The translations under genes and the position numbers were made by a program. Source: Planoprotostelium fungivorum (Eukaryota > Evosea > Variosea > Cavosteliida > Cavosteliaceae). Taken from it: a DNA stretch of 64,000 nt. Numbering within the stretch: the stretch's first letter is position 1; every line of letters starts with the position of its first letter. A model generated the notes under the pieces. It had not been told where the DNA came from, searched no databases, and saw only the letters and a program-made list of their open reading frames with translations. The DNA lies in NCBI GenBank assembly GCA_003024175.1, contig MDYQ01000011.1, positions 62,001-126,000 of the forward strand. The letters run 5' to 3'. Positions 45,436 to 57,507 of the stretch are shown here, in pieces.

Positions 45436-47235
45436 TCAACCTCTCTTCTTCAAGTCTGCATCGATAGCCTTGATCCTCTCCAATAGAGTGGGATGAGAGT
45501 GGTGGTAGGCAGAATAATAAGGATCCACCACATACATCGACAAGTTCTCCTCTGAGATCTTGATGAGAGAAGTCTTCAACTGGTTACCGTAGCCTTGGTT
45601 GACGGCGAATGTATCTGTGAAGGATGATTTAGAGGACGTTTCTGTGGTTGTTGGACCCACCAGCTTGGTACTCAAAGGCCCTGGAGATGATGTGCATGAC
45701 GAAACTGAAAAAGTGTTCTACGGGGGAGTAGATGTAAGAGAACAATGTCATTCCAATGAAAACTGGAGGGGTCAGTCATGATGGAGGTGTGGGTGACGAT
45801 CATGATGGGCAGTGATGCAGAGGTGAGATGAAAAATGATGATGCATCATCACTTGATGGCTGATCGAAACCGAAACTGGAGAACATGTCGGGTGTGTGCA
45901 GAGTCTTTCCTAAGATGAAGCAGAAGATGAGATAGTAAGTGAAGGCGATGATCAAGTTGATGACCGTGTGTCTCATCTTCCAGTGTCCCAATTCGTGTCC
46001 CAAAATGGCCACCAGCTCTTCCTTATCGACCTGGACGCGTCAATCTACAACGAACCATTTCATGACATCTCACCTGCTTCAACAGCGTGTCGTAGATGAC
46101 AATTCTCTTGTTCTTGAAGAATCCATAGAAGTATCTGCTGACGTGTGAAATTTCATCGAAGATTCATGATTCGTTTCTCACGCGTTCGAATGGGCCGATC
46201 TGGCCGATCCATCTACAACGTACAACTTGGTCAGAGGAAAATCGTTCTGAACTCGTCAGATCTACAACGCAATCTCTTCACCTTTTTCGCCAGTTCATAT
46301 ATGGCCGTTCTGACTTCGCCGTCTTCCAATTCGGTGAACTTGTTGAACCTGACCAAATCATTGAGCCCATCTACAACGAGACATCTCCTCACAGTGGGGC
46401 GATGAGTGTGGGGTAGATGGTCAGCATGACGAACGAAATCGTCACCGTAAATAACCACAAGTCTAAAGAGAGTTAAGGACATTCGAAAGTCAACAGAAAG
46501 ACATACATATCCAGAAGTTTTCTCCTCCCCACTCGATGACTTTGAGGGCTGCCACCAAGAGAGGCACTCCGATGACTGGGCGTTTCAATCGAATGAAGCG
46601 TTGTAGATGCTCACCGATGAGAAGGGCGAAGCTCTTGAGTTGATCGGTCACCCACAGCTTCCACGTCTGCTTGTTGAACCCGAAAGACTCTTCCAAGACG
46701 AACGTGTTGTACAACGTGAAGGGCAGTTGGATGACAAAGTTGTAGACAGTCGAGACGATCATGTAGATGATGGCTCGAAGGATCTGGAACATGTGAATGA
46801 GTGAGGCGTAAGATGCATCAAACCTGATCGTCTCTGGGAAGTCCAAAATGATCTAACCAGATGCCACAGTATGTCCACAGGAGAGGCATGAGACCATACC
46901 GCAGGACAAAGAGGGAGTGGATAGTGCTGACTGTACTGCTGACGAGATCGAACCGTCTGTGAATCATGAGATAACGTGGATGGAAGAAGTTCTCACTCGT
47001 TAGCACGGCCATAGGCTTGAGATTTGGTAAACTTCTCTTGAGTGACGACACCTTCTAATTGAGGTGGCCTCTCTTTTATCTTCAGATTAGAATACTGACG
47101 TAATATGATATATGTCTCTAGGGCGTAGATCGCCAACATAAAGCCTGCACGTGATCATATCAGATGTTGCAACGACATGACGATCGTGCACGATCATGAA
47201 TACGAACCTTGGAAAGCCTCTGAAAAGGGGAACAT
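45436..47235 (-). CDS. STE24: STE24/ZMPSTE24 CAAX prenyl protease 1 (zinc metalloprotease)
   Basis: The start at 47235 (M-F-P-F-S-E-A-F-Q) joins to G-F-M-L-A-I-Y-A-L-E-T-Y-I-I-L-R-Q-Y. Several TM segments follow, including I-V-S-T-V-Y-N-F-V-I-Q-L-P-F-T-L-Y-N-T-F, E-E-S-F-G-F-N-K-Q-T and L-Y-V-V-D-G-S-A-R-S-A-H-S-N-A. The zinc site is I-L-G-H-E-L-G-H-W (H-E-x-x-H) with the third ligand in F-E-Y-Q-A|D-T-F-A-V, split by an intron. It ends L-L-E-R-I-K-A-I-D-A-D-L-K-K-R-G. STE24 sits in the ER and nuclear membrane and cuts the aaX from prenylated proteins. The LKB1-like kinase here ends in a possible CaaX box, a conceivable substrate by inference only. Four introns carry the recurrent motif (46045, 46260, 46369, 46599). 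Confidence 0.95.
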
Positions 47236-47469
47236 GATCGAGAAGCAGATGCACAATCTGGTGACGATACGTTTTGAGATGATTACAACGATGCTGTACA
47301 ATTATATTTTTCTCTTTTTTGTTGGCTGGCTTGTTGTGTCCAACAACTTCGCCGTGATTACCACATAGATTCGATCATCCGTCACCAGTCGCTTGTATCT
47401 GTTGTCTCATCAGTTTGGATCTGCAATCATCTTGTAATCACTTCGCGCTGATCATCACTGCGTCTGAGA

Positions 47470-47892
47470 TCAGAAACGATGTCTGATGTCGCTCTTTCTC
47501 AGTAGCATATGCAGCGGTCGACCAGAAATTCTCAGAATACTTATCATCTCTTCGAATGCGTCAGACACACATTGCACTCCCACTCACCCCTCCAACAAGG
47601 GTGCAAAGAACTTCTTCCCTTCCGCGTTAGACAGAAGGACCGTCGGTGATTCGTCATCGTCTGGCGGAAAGTTCAATACCATCAGGGCTCGATCACTCGT
47701 CATCAGCACCGACAGGGCGAGTTGTGAGCTGAGAGGATCCTGTGCCACAACGTCCATGGGGTTCATCTGTATGGAAGGCTCGAGAAACTTCCTGCGTAGA
47801 GTTTGCAATCTGACATTCTTCTAACCGGGACACTTCGCGCGACAAATTTGAAAAACAATTTGACGGGCTTATGGCACCTGAGAGTCATACAT
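47470..47892 (-). CDS. Small protein, possible beta-propeller fragment, unknown
   Basis: ATG at 47892 gives M-Y-D-S-Q, joined over a GTGCCA...GGTTAG intron to K-N-V-R-L-Q-T-L-R-R-K-F-L-E-P-S, then S-V-L-M-T-S-D-R-A-L-M-V-L-N-F-P-P. A second intron leads to I-S-I-L-R-I-S-G-R-P-L-H-M-L and TGA at 47470-47472. Upstream the frame stays open (L-S-C-S-D-G-S-I-V), which resembles a WD-type blade, so an extra 5' exon is possible. About 110 residues as called. It diverges from the IFT144 gene with 206 bp between starts. No family assigned. Confidence 0.5.
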
Positions 47893-48098
47893 TACAATTG
47901 ATCCATCAGAGCACGAGAGGGTAAGAGCTGGACAGTTCGGCACTCGGCACCCACATATCGGTCTAGACCTCTCGAATTTTGGATCGAATTTGATGATGAT
48001 ATGTACTCGACGAATTACTTCGTTGTAGATGGGAATGATGTCAACATGAAGCTGAGCAGCCGAATCTATTTCGGGTACAACACCATCATCACGATACG
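47893..48098. promoter_or_regulatory. Divergent upstream region of the IFT144 gene
   Basis: 206 bp between two divergent starts. It carries one clear copy of the recurrent motif (CGTTGTAGAT at 48021-48030), one of the few copies outside an intron, unless the minus-strand gene has a further 5' exon here. No X-box or TATA box was identified. Confidence 0.35.
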
Positions 48099-51000
48099 AT
48101 GGCGACTGATGGTGGCTCCTCGAAAAAGAAGAACAAGAACCCTGAGGGAGGAATGGTGATTTATTATTTCGAATCGTTATGCAGGCTGAGAGGCTATACA
48201 GAAGAAGGACCTATTCACCATAGGACCCAAAATCAACGGAGCAGGTATTTGTCTTAAGCGGTATCTTCCGGCGCTGACGTGATGATTAGGCTCCGTCCTC
48301 TTCTCTTGGCAACCGGATGGTAATCTGTTGGCAGCAGTGGGCACTAACAAGGTGGTCCACATTTTTGATCGCAATGGTGAAACAATCGACTCCATTCCTC
48401 TTCAATCGTGAGTGTCGCCTGCAGGAGATCTCCATCTGAACGTCACAGGGCGTGTTGCGGTATCGACTGGGATAGGTGCTCTCTTCCAACCTTCTTCATC
48501 GTGATGTCTAATGTGATTCAGAGATGGAGAGTTGTTGTCGTTACTTCAGACGGGCAGCTCGGCCATCACCTTTTGGGACCGGAACAACCGAAAAACGTCT
48601 CAATTGGACACAGGAATGAAGGAGGGTCTCAGCTTCATGTCTTGGTCGAAAAATGGACCTCATCTTGTGGTCGGCAGTCACAAAGGTTCGATCGTCTTCT
48701 ATAACAAGAGGACACAGAGAAAGATCCCCTTGACCGGCGGTCTCCACGCAAAACGCATTTGCTCTGGAGCTTGGAATTCTAAGAATTTTGTCACTTTGGG
48801 ATCAGAGGACAGACAGGTGCGGACGTGATGGCCTGCAGATGAGCTGATGATGTTGTCAGATCACCGTGTATAATACGGAAGGAGAGTTGATCGACCACAC
48901 TTTGGTGAAGAGTGAACCGTTAGACATGTTGTTCTCTGAGATGAAGGCCGACAAGAAGGCCACGAAACAAGAGAACACGATATCCGTGAATCTGGGCAGG
49001 AAAACCATCTACCTCTATAATCTGGCGGATAAGGAAAATCCCATCGAGTTGGCCTTCCAGCCCAAATACGGAACGATCATATCTTACAAGTGGTTCGGAG
49101 ACGGTGAGAGACCACCAGCGGCGATGAGGATCTGATCAGTGAAAGGTTACATGATGTTGGGTTTCAGCGAAGGATATTTCGTCGTCATTTCTACGCGTGA
49201 GTACTGCCGTGATCGTGATCGGAATCTTTGACCTCCCGATAGACAGCAAAGAGATCGGGCAAGAGCTGTTCTCCTCTCAGTTTTTCACGGGGAGCTTGAC
49301 GGACATCTGTTTCTCTCCCACCCTGCAGAAGACCGCTATCTGTGGTGATTCCATAGTCAAAGTCGTGAATGTTTCCAGCTGGAAGGTGCAGACGATCTGG
49401 AACATTGTTCACTCACATCGATCAGACCATCACGGACACTTTCACTCTCGACATCGAAGTGGGAGCCTGCGAGCAATTGGGATGGACTCAAGATGGGCTC
49501 ATTCTTACCGTGGCTACCACGAATGGACATCTCTTCTCTTTCTTGACCAAGACACCTCTGATTACAGCTCACTATGATTCTAAATTCGCCAGACTCTCTT
49601 CCTTACGCTCCATCACCCTCTCTGATGCAGCCAACCCTGCCGTACAAGACATCACCTTGGATATCGACATCGAACCTCACATCATCGGTCTCGGTCCGAA
49701 TCACGTGAGATGCATTCGACTCTTCTCTGTCATCTGATCGAAAATAGATCGTTGTGGGCAGGAACAATTATCTGTGGTTCTACTCGCTCAACGCAGAGGG
49801 TCAGAAGAATCTGGTGGCCGAGAAGCAGTACATCGGAACTGTCAGCTCCATCATGCTCACAGAAGACTACGTGGCCGTTTTGGTTGAGGGAAAGATACAA
49901 CTTCACTCTCTCAATTTCAGCCAGCCTGAATCAGAATCCCAATCGAAGATCTTCCCCGATCGTGACGATGCCCCCGTCATCACTTGTTTCGCTCTGACGA
50001 AAGAATTCCTCATCTACGGAACGAATAACGGTCACATTTACTATTTTTACATGCAAGAGTGGTCCAACGTCAGCGAGTGAGTTGAATGTATGATGATGTT
50101 CCTGACGCTCACAGATTCCGTCATTCTGGAGGCGTACCCATCAAAAAGTTGTACGCAAACGGTAATGGTACCCGTGTCATCTTCTTGGATTCTGCCGGAG
50201 AGGGCTTCTTGTTCTCTCCCGTGCAAGATCTGGTCATTCGTATCCCAGAATGGTCTCCCAACGTGACTCGCGTCATGTGGGACGCCGCAGATTGGGGATC
50301 CTTTGTAGCAGCGGAGAACAACTGCCAGAGATTATACACTTATGTCTATCTCCCGAGTGTGATGGACAACGTCCCTGTCCTCCAGATTGGCAATCACAAG
50401 CAGGTGAGTGAAGAGAGGCGGCTCGTCCTGATGTCCTTCAGACCACAAAATACACTCCCATCATGGTGTACAATGGTTCTGTTGTGGTGTTAGCGGAGAA
50501 TGGCTCGATCAATAAGATCGTGATGCCCACTCACGATTCCATCGGCCCCATCAGTTCTCTGTCACCGGAGAAGTCGAAAAAGTGTTTCTTCCAAACACTC
50601 GCTCTGAATCGATTGAGAGGTGAAATTGGTCAGAAAGCATTTCAGCTGAAGAGATGCAGATTGTTGGGATATTGCCCTGAAATTGAAAGATCCCGAATGT
50701 TGGGCAGCTCTGAGCCGAGAAGCTCTGAAGCAACTCGATACGGAGCTCGCTTTCAATGTCTGTATCCTCTACATATGTCTCACACATATCATCGTCTTCC
50801 TTAACCCTTTCAGACCGACAGCTGGGTGATCCGGCCATGGTTCTGGCCTTACAGTCTCTCATGAGCATCGAAGAGCGAAATTTATTGGCAGGCCACGTGG
50901 CTCTTCTTCTGAAGGAATATGCTATCGCCGAGCAGATGTTCATCGGTAGCTCCCGTAATATCACTGCACTGGAGATGAGACGTGATCTTCTGCATTGGGA

Positions 51001-53081
51001 ACCCGCTCTCGTGCTGGCTAAGAAACTATCACCCGATGAGATACCATACATATCGAGAGAATATGCTCAGCAACAAGAATTCAAGGGAGAGTATAAGTCA
51101 GCTTTAGAGCTGTATTCGAAGGGGTTTATCGGACAACCGGAAAGCAAGCAGGATAAGTTGTGCGGTGGTGGGGTGGCCAGAACTTCGTTCAGAGTGGGAG
51201 ACACACAGAAGGGAATGAACATGGCCCTACAGATGAACGATAAGGCACTCTACAGAGAGTGTGCTGCTATTTTGGAGGGAATGAAACAGGTGAATGAGTT
51301 TGTGATAGTTTGGAATGACGTCATCAGTTCAATGAAGCTGCCGCGATGTACGATAAGGGACAACAATACGATAAGGCAGCCACGATCTATTTGAAGAGTG
51401 AGCGTCTATCTCTCTCTCCTTGTTGATTCACTCTCAGCCAAAAATTACCTCGCTATCGGACCACTCATGGAGAAGATCACTTCTCCCAATCTCCACAAAC
51501 AATTTGCTCTTGTCATGGAAGGTGAATCGTCCAGCATTTATCCTCCGCTGATTATTCATTTAGAACAACGACGATGGGCAGACGCCGAGAGAGCGTACGA
51601 GCTCGGAAAAGATTCAGACAACGTCGTCCGTCTAAATTTGGAGAAGTTGAACAACCCCGAGAAGGCTTTCGATATCGCCAGAAAGGCCAGAACCCCTGCG
51701 TCCGCTCGTCTCATCGCAAAATTCTGCCTGAAGAATTCTGATCCGAAGGGTGCCATCGAGTTCTTATTGGGTGCCAAATTGGTCGATGAAGGATTCGAAT
51801 TGGCTCAGAAGTACAATGAGATCGTCAAGTTTGCCGAGATGTTGGGAGAGAACGGAACCGTTCAGAATTGTGAGGATGGTGGCTTATATTGGCACTCACT
51901 TTTCATAGATGAGGCCATCGCTCAGTACTACGAGAAGATGGTAGATCTTCTCACTGCCGGTCATTATTACAGCGTCTGCGGACAGGTGATGGTGATTTAG
52001 AATCACATTCACTGACGAGAGAGTAGTTCCAAAAGGCCCTTCGCTTATTCTTGTCTATGGGAGATAAGGCAATCGATCAGGCCATCGAAGTGATCGGAAA
52101 GGCCAAGAGTGATGCCCTCACTCGACAATTGATTGATTTCTTGATGGGTGATACCGATGGCATTCCTAAGGTGAAATGCGTAGTAGCGTGACAGGTGGTG
52201 ACTGTGCCGCAGGATCCTCAGTACATCTATCGATTCCACATGTCTCTCAAGAATTACGAGCAAGCCGCACCTTCAGCGATCATCATCGCCAGACAGGAGC
52301 AAGAGCTTGGAAACTACAAAGTGGCCCATTCTATCTTGTTCACCACCTACAAGGACCTCGAATCATTCAACATCAAACTGCCGTTCGAGCTCAAGAACAA
52401 CCTCATGTTGCTCCACAGCTACATCGTGGCTAAGATTCTCGTAAGATTCAAAGATCACAACTCGGGAGCTCGAATGCTCATGAGGGTATCGAACAACATC
52501 ACTCGCTTCCCTTGCCGTATCCTCTCCTTCCCATCTAAAAATTTAATTCGTACTTTTCTTTAACCAGAGAAAAGACGACGTCAGCATTCTGACTTCGACG
52601 GTGGTGGAGTGCATGAGATCTGGTCTGAAGAGATCTGCCTTCAACTTTGCCGCAATTTTGGTACGACCAGAGTATAAGAACAGCCTTGACCCTGCATACA
52701 AGAAGAAGATCGAAGCCATCGTCAGGTGCGATAGAAGACAACGACGTTGATGTGCTGATGTCGCCCAGAAAATCTGATAAGGCAGAAGAGGAAGAACTGA
52801 CCATGCCCTGTCCAAACTGTAACGTGGAATTGGCCAATTCAGAGTTAGAATGTCTGTCCTGTAAGAGTTACTTGCCTTACTGTATCATCACCGGAAGACA
52901 CATGGTCATCGATGACTGGTCACATTGCCCGTGCTGCAACTTCCCAGCCCTTTACTCCTTCTTCTCTCAATACGTGACCGTAGAGACTACGTGTCCTATG
53001 TGCGAGCAGCAGATCGACCCGAGCCTGGTGGTATTAGACCAAGATGCTCCTCAGCAACTGAAGAGGCTTCTCTCTCTGTAG
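48099..53081 (+). CDS. WDR19: Intraflagellar transport protein IFT144 (WDR19)
   Basis: Start [14 protein letters not shown], then [18 protein letters not shown] and [13 protein letters not shown]. It follows human WDR19 nearly throughout: [46 protein letters not shown]. The TPR half includes [18 protein letters not shown]-type blocks ([12 protein letters not shown]), [10 protein letters not shown] and [11 protein letters not shown]-terminal zinc ribbon has C-P-N-C, C-L-S-C, C-P-C-C, C-P-M-C. About 1,350 residues, matching the family. IFT144 is a core IFT-A subunit for retrograde flagellar transport and membrane-protein entry, so the organism can build a flagellum. About 15 introns. Confidence 0.95.
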
Positions 53082-53184
53082 ATATCCGAATAATCACCTC
53101 TTTGTTTTTCGCAACTCTTTTTCGTCACATCATCTCATCATCACGCGAGCGAGCGATCATCATCATCTATGTTCGTCATTCGAC

Positions 53185-56100
53185 TCATGCTCTCTTTAAT
53201 CCCATTCTCGTTCTCTTCGCTTGGTACTCGTCCATGTTCTTCTTGACAAAATCGATGATCATCTGGTACTGCTGTGCTTCCTTGTTGATTGGTTTGCAGA
53301 TCTCTCTGTGATTGTAATCCAACTTTTGGAAAGTGTGCTGGCTGCCCACGAAGCCAGGGTTAGATGATTCATCGGAGACTACCTGGAATCTTCTCAGAAA
53401 TGTCGAGGAGATTTCCTCACCTGAAAGCAAGTCGGACCCAGACAGGTCTTACCCTCTCCAAAACTCAGCGTCGATATGTGCGGTGCCATCTACAACGTCA
53501 GACAAGTCATCAAATCCCTCCACCTTTTGAAATTGATCGTTCAACTCTTCCAATCTGATACGGTCGTACAATTCTAATGCAGTTGACGTTGCTCGAAATA
53601 GAACATTCACGTTCTGCGCATATTTGATCAGATCTGAACCTACGTAACGTACGTCAGATACTCTTTTATCTCTGTAGTCTCACCCCTGTGTGGCGTGGAG
53701 AAGAAGACAATTCCCAGTGTGTTTTCCAATAGATCTCTGTACTCCTTGTGCGTCGATGCGTACCTCATCATCTCCTTGGTCACTAAACCTCCGAAGCTGT
53801 GTACGACGAATATGACTGGTCTCTCCCCAACTTGTGCCATCTTCAATTTGTCGATGATTTCTTCACTCTACAACGTTGTAGTTAGGGGTACATTTGAGGA
53901 GAGTGAGATCACCTGCTGTTGTAGAGGTAGAGTGTTTCCACTCCATTTCGTGAGCCAGCTGTCATACGATATCGACAAGATCCGACAATTTGGAAAAGTC
54001 TCTGAAATCTCGTCAGACTTTCCTAAACAATCCTCCGAGTTTTCACCTGGCATCCAGTCACGAGGCCAACACACGAAATCCTCCATCTTCTGATCGTCCT
54101 TCACCAGCTCTTTGATCATCTACAACGAGTCAAACATCGATCTACAACTTCCCCTCACCTGCTCGTCCGATCGACTGACCACTTGTGGTTTCTCACTTTC
54201 AGACAGCGCTGCCCTCAGCGACGACAAGTAAGACATCATGGCATCTAAATCGTACGATATTTCGTCTCTCGCGGCCTCGCTCGCCTCCGTCTCTTCCTTC
54301 TCGTTCGGTTTGTTCTGTGGAAGTTGTACCCAAGTAGTCTGATAGTGGCCGGTCACGCCGTGAATGAAGACGATGTCGAAATCGATCGTTTTCGTTGCTT
54401 GAGTGGGCTCCCCGGGTAGTGGGTAGAGGAGGTACACACCGTCACTGTATTTCGGCCCGTCGTAGCCTGAGTGTGTCAATCGAAATTCCGATGAAATTTC
54501 GCGGAGATTCACCGGCGTTCAACAGGGTAGCGCGGGCTCTCATTGCTTCCGATGTCAATAGAAAATCGTCGGCGTGGATCCACCTGTTCGAGTGAGACGA
54601 TGACACACACTCTGTCTCACTCTTTGATCTGCACGGTAAGCAGAGACACTTGCTCGGCTGTGATGTTGGGTTCTTTCGATACCCAATTGGCCATGGCTCG
54701 TGCGGCCTGTCTCTGTGTCTTGATGTCTTCTATCCTGGATAATTCGGTGATGAGATGCCACCAGTAGTCGTTGTAGATGGGCTGTCGTGCGTTGATGCGC
54801 TCCAGTACCTGATGGAGAATTGGTGGGTTGTAGATGGAGGTGACGTACCTTGTCGTGCGTGGTGAAGTTGGCGACCACTTTGGCGATTTTTCTGGCGGAT
54901 TCCTCCCTGTACTTTTCACCGATAGTTCCTTGAATATTCTTCGAATTGCTCCTGAGAATGTCTAGGAAAGTGTTCAGACTTTCCGTTCGGATCCAGATGT
55001 CAGCTGCCAAGTCCTCTGCAATTCATCAATCTACAACGCGAACGCCGACAAATAATGAAGATTCTCACCGTGTAACGTCAAGTTCGATATTGCTCTGAGG
55101 TATTGCAATTGAAGCTGTTTCAAAATTAGATTCATCTTATTTATATGAAATCACCTCATAGAGTTTTTCCTTCTCTGGACTATTCAGTAGCAATTGTCGC
55201 TCGACTGCAGAAAAAGCTCTGAAGAATGAAGACAGAAAAGTTGGATTTCTCGATAAGAAAGAACTGGCTCTCGTCATTCCCTCTCTACAACGTTGTAGAT
55301 CACCTGGATGCATCACCAAACCCCAAATAAGCCACACAGGATACGGCAGAACATTGTAGATCGAGCTCATCCCAGGGTAACCATGGTTTGTCAGGCATGG
55401 GCCGTCTGACACCGTACAGATCATTTTCTCCCGCCATAATCCACTTCAACAAGATTCCGAGAAAATTCCTCTCCACCATCTTCAGTTGGATCGGTTCTAC
55501 CACGATGAGAATGCTACCGGGATTTGGGGGAAATTTCGACAAATTCTCTCACCCAAGCGGCAGGAGGCGATCTCGTTGACTGCCTTGGCCACTTGTCTCT
55601 GCATGTTCATTGTAGATGAACTCATCCTCCCATCCATCGTGGCATATTCTGACAGCCTCGACAAGATGTCCAGAGCACCAGCATCCACAATCTGCACCAT
55701 CATGTCGTCTACAACCAGTCAACGGATTCCGATCGATTTTTTTTCATATTTAAAATGTGGCTCACCGGTAGCGGAGAGGGAGATCTGTGAGATGGTCAAG
55801 GCTAAAAATAGACCGAAATCGACGTCTTTTGAGTGCTGAATGGGTGAATTGTAGACGGCGGATCTGCATTGAGATAAGCTGTTCAATAGTTTCATTCCTG
55901 AGATACGTCAGTGAAATTTCGAATCACGCATCTCACCTCCGTCCCGAATGAAAGCCATGGCAGTATCTGTACATCTCAGAAATTTCTCAGAAATCTCTCT
56001 TGTACTCACTGCTCTTGGCTTGTTGTAGTGTGATTTCGGATATCGCAGTACAGCATTTATACAATTTCTCCGATTGTTCCGGTTTCAGCGCGTTGTAGTA

Positions 56101-57244
56101 CGACGTACCAAAAATCGGCTGGTCCAACAGGAACAATATCCCCTTCACTCCCACCCCCTTGATCATCTACAACGGTCAATTCACCATCTACAACTCGTTT
56201 CTCACTTCTTTTCCTCCTTCGGATTCACCCAGCTCACCCAAAGTGATAGCTACGTAACGTGTGATGCTGAGTTGAGTCGGCAGATCTCTATGGACGTTCC
56301 TTGATTGGTAATCTAAGATATTAGACAGGGCTTTCGATAGGTCGTAGTCGAGCTGTCAGGGGTGAGCAGGGGTACGAACGTTTGAGATGTTTCACCAGAA
56401 TGCGACCTCCGGGTGGCTGTGATAGATTTGCTATGATCTTGGCCACGTTGTGATAAGCGTCTTCTATTCTCATCTTCTGCTTGTCCAAATTGTCCACCTT
56501 CTTGCGAGATCGATGTGAGATGATCACATGATGACACTCATCTGATGTCTCACCTCTCCTGTTGATACTGGGTATTTGGCTTCGATATCGTCTACAACGG
56601 GTTGATTCAAGATCCATCGAATTATCTTCGGATTTTCTAATAAAAGGCCTCGAGTGCTCTCGCTGACTGCAGTGAGATTGGCTAATTGATGTAACAACAA
56701 TCGTCTCATCAGCTGCATGGTTCAGAGGACGCAAGAAATGACGAGATCGAATGTGATCACCATGTGAGAGCCTGCGGTGTTCTCTAGAGAAATCATCAAG
56801 GGGAGAGTGATCTGAGTGAAGGCCCAGTCGTTGTAGAATAGGATGACCAATGTGCCGCCGACAAAGATGGCACCCAGCACCCAAAGCGATGCGAGGACCA
56901 ACCTGAGCTGGTCAATCATCATGGACAAAATCATCGTCTTACTTTCGTTTCGATGTTTCTGTCACGACTATGTCTTGAGGATCAGAAGTCTCTTCTTTTT
57001 TGTTCTCTTCAGAGGAATCATTCTTCGTGTCTTTGCCATCTGCTTGGCCCTTCTGAACAGAATACGATCGAACAGACGGAATCGATCGTTCAGATCTGGA
57101 GTTGAAGCAGATCGTGCGAATAGAATGTGAGATTATCGTGCGTGTTGGTATTGACAAAGCGGTGGATTTCAGTGGGATGGGTAAGGAGGTTGATTTACAC
57201 TTGATACGTGACGTGGATTGAGCTAACGCTCTGATAGACCACAT
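53185..57244 (-). CDS. SERAC1-like protein: mitochondrial presequence, armadillo/HEAT-like repeats, alpha/beta-hydrolase
   Basis: The start at 57244 gives an acid-free presequence (M-W-S-I-R-A-L-A-Q-S-T-S-R-I-K-C-K). A TM segment follows an intron: L-V-L-A-S-L-W-V-L-G-A-I-F-V-G-G-T-L. The middle has alpha-helical repeats (I-V-D-A-G-A-L-D-I-L-S-R-L, Q-R-Q-V-A-K-A-V-N-E-I-A). The C-terminal hydrolase has I-D-F-D-I-V-F-I-H-G-V-T-G-H, the nucleophile in V-V-H-S-F-G-G-L-V and S-T-P-H-R-G. This layout matches SERAC1, which remodels phosphatidylglycerol at ER-mitochondria contacts. Related orphan hydrolases with NB-ARC or TPR parts exist, so the name is by overall architecture. At least eight introns carry the recurrent motif, including two tandem pairs. 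Confidence 0.8.
53868..53881. repeat. Perfect 14-bp palindrome at a splice acceptor
   Basis: CTACAACGTTGTAG ends a SERAC1-like intron on the minus strand. The exon begins S-E-E-I-I-D-K-L-K. Confidence 0.8.
54118..54149 (-). repeat. Tandem pair of motif half-sites in one intron
   Basis: On the gene strand AGTTGTAGAT then, 12 bases on, CGTTGTAGAT, whose TAG is the splice acceptor before M-I-K-E-L-V-K-D. Confidence 0.75.
55284..55299. repeat. Perfect 16-bp palindrome of the intron motif
   Basis: TCTACAACGTTGTAGA lies right after the GTGA donor of a minus-strand SERAC1-like intron. Confidence 0.85.
56165..56195 (-). repeat. Tandem pair of motif half-sites in one intron
   Basis: Same order as at 54118 (AGTTGTAGAT, 11 bases, CGTTGTAGAT), again with the second TAG as acceptor before M-I-K-G-V-G-V-K. 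Confidence 0.75.
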
Positions 57245-57507
57245 GGTGGGCCGTGATGTGATCGGGAACAGACGAAACCCGCTTGTAGATGATTAATCAC
57301 GAAACGGGCACGGAATTTCACGGTTACAAACAAGTCCAATTGATGATTTGGACCCTTAAAATGCCCTCATGTGGAGGGCTGAATCAAACAAGAACGTTGT
57401 ACGACTGTGATTTGTTGGAAGAAAATTGGACAAGTGATCAGCTTGTCTTTGTTGTAGAGCGACACGTGATGATGATACGATCATCATCACCGGAACACAA
57501 GCTGTAA

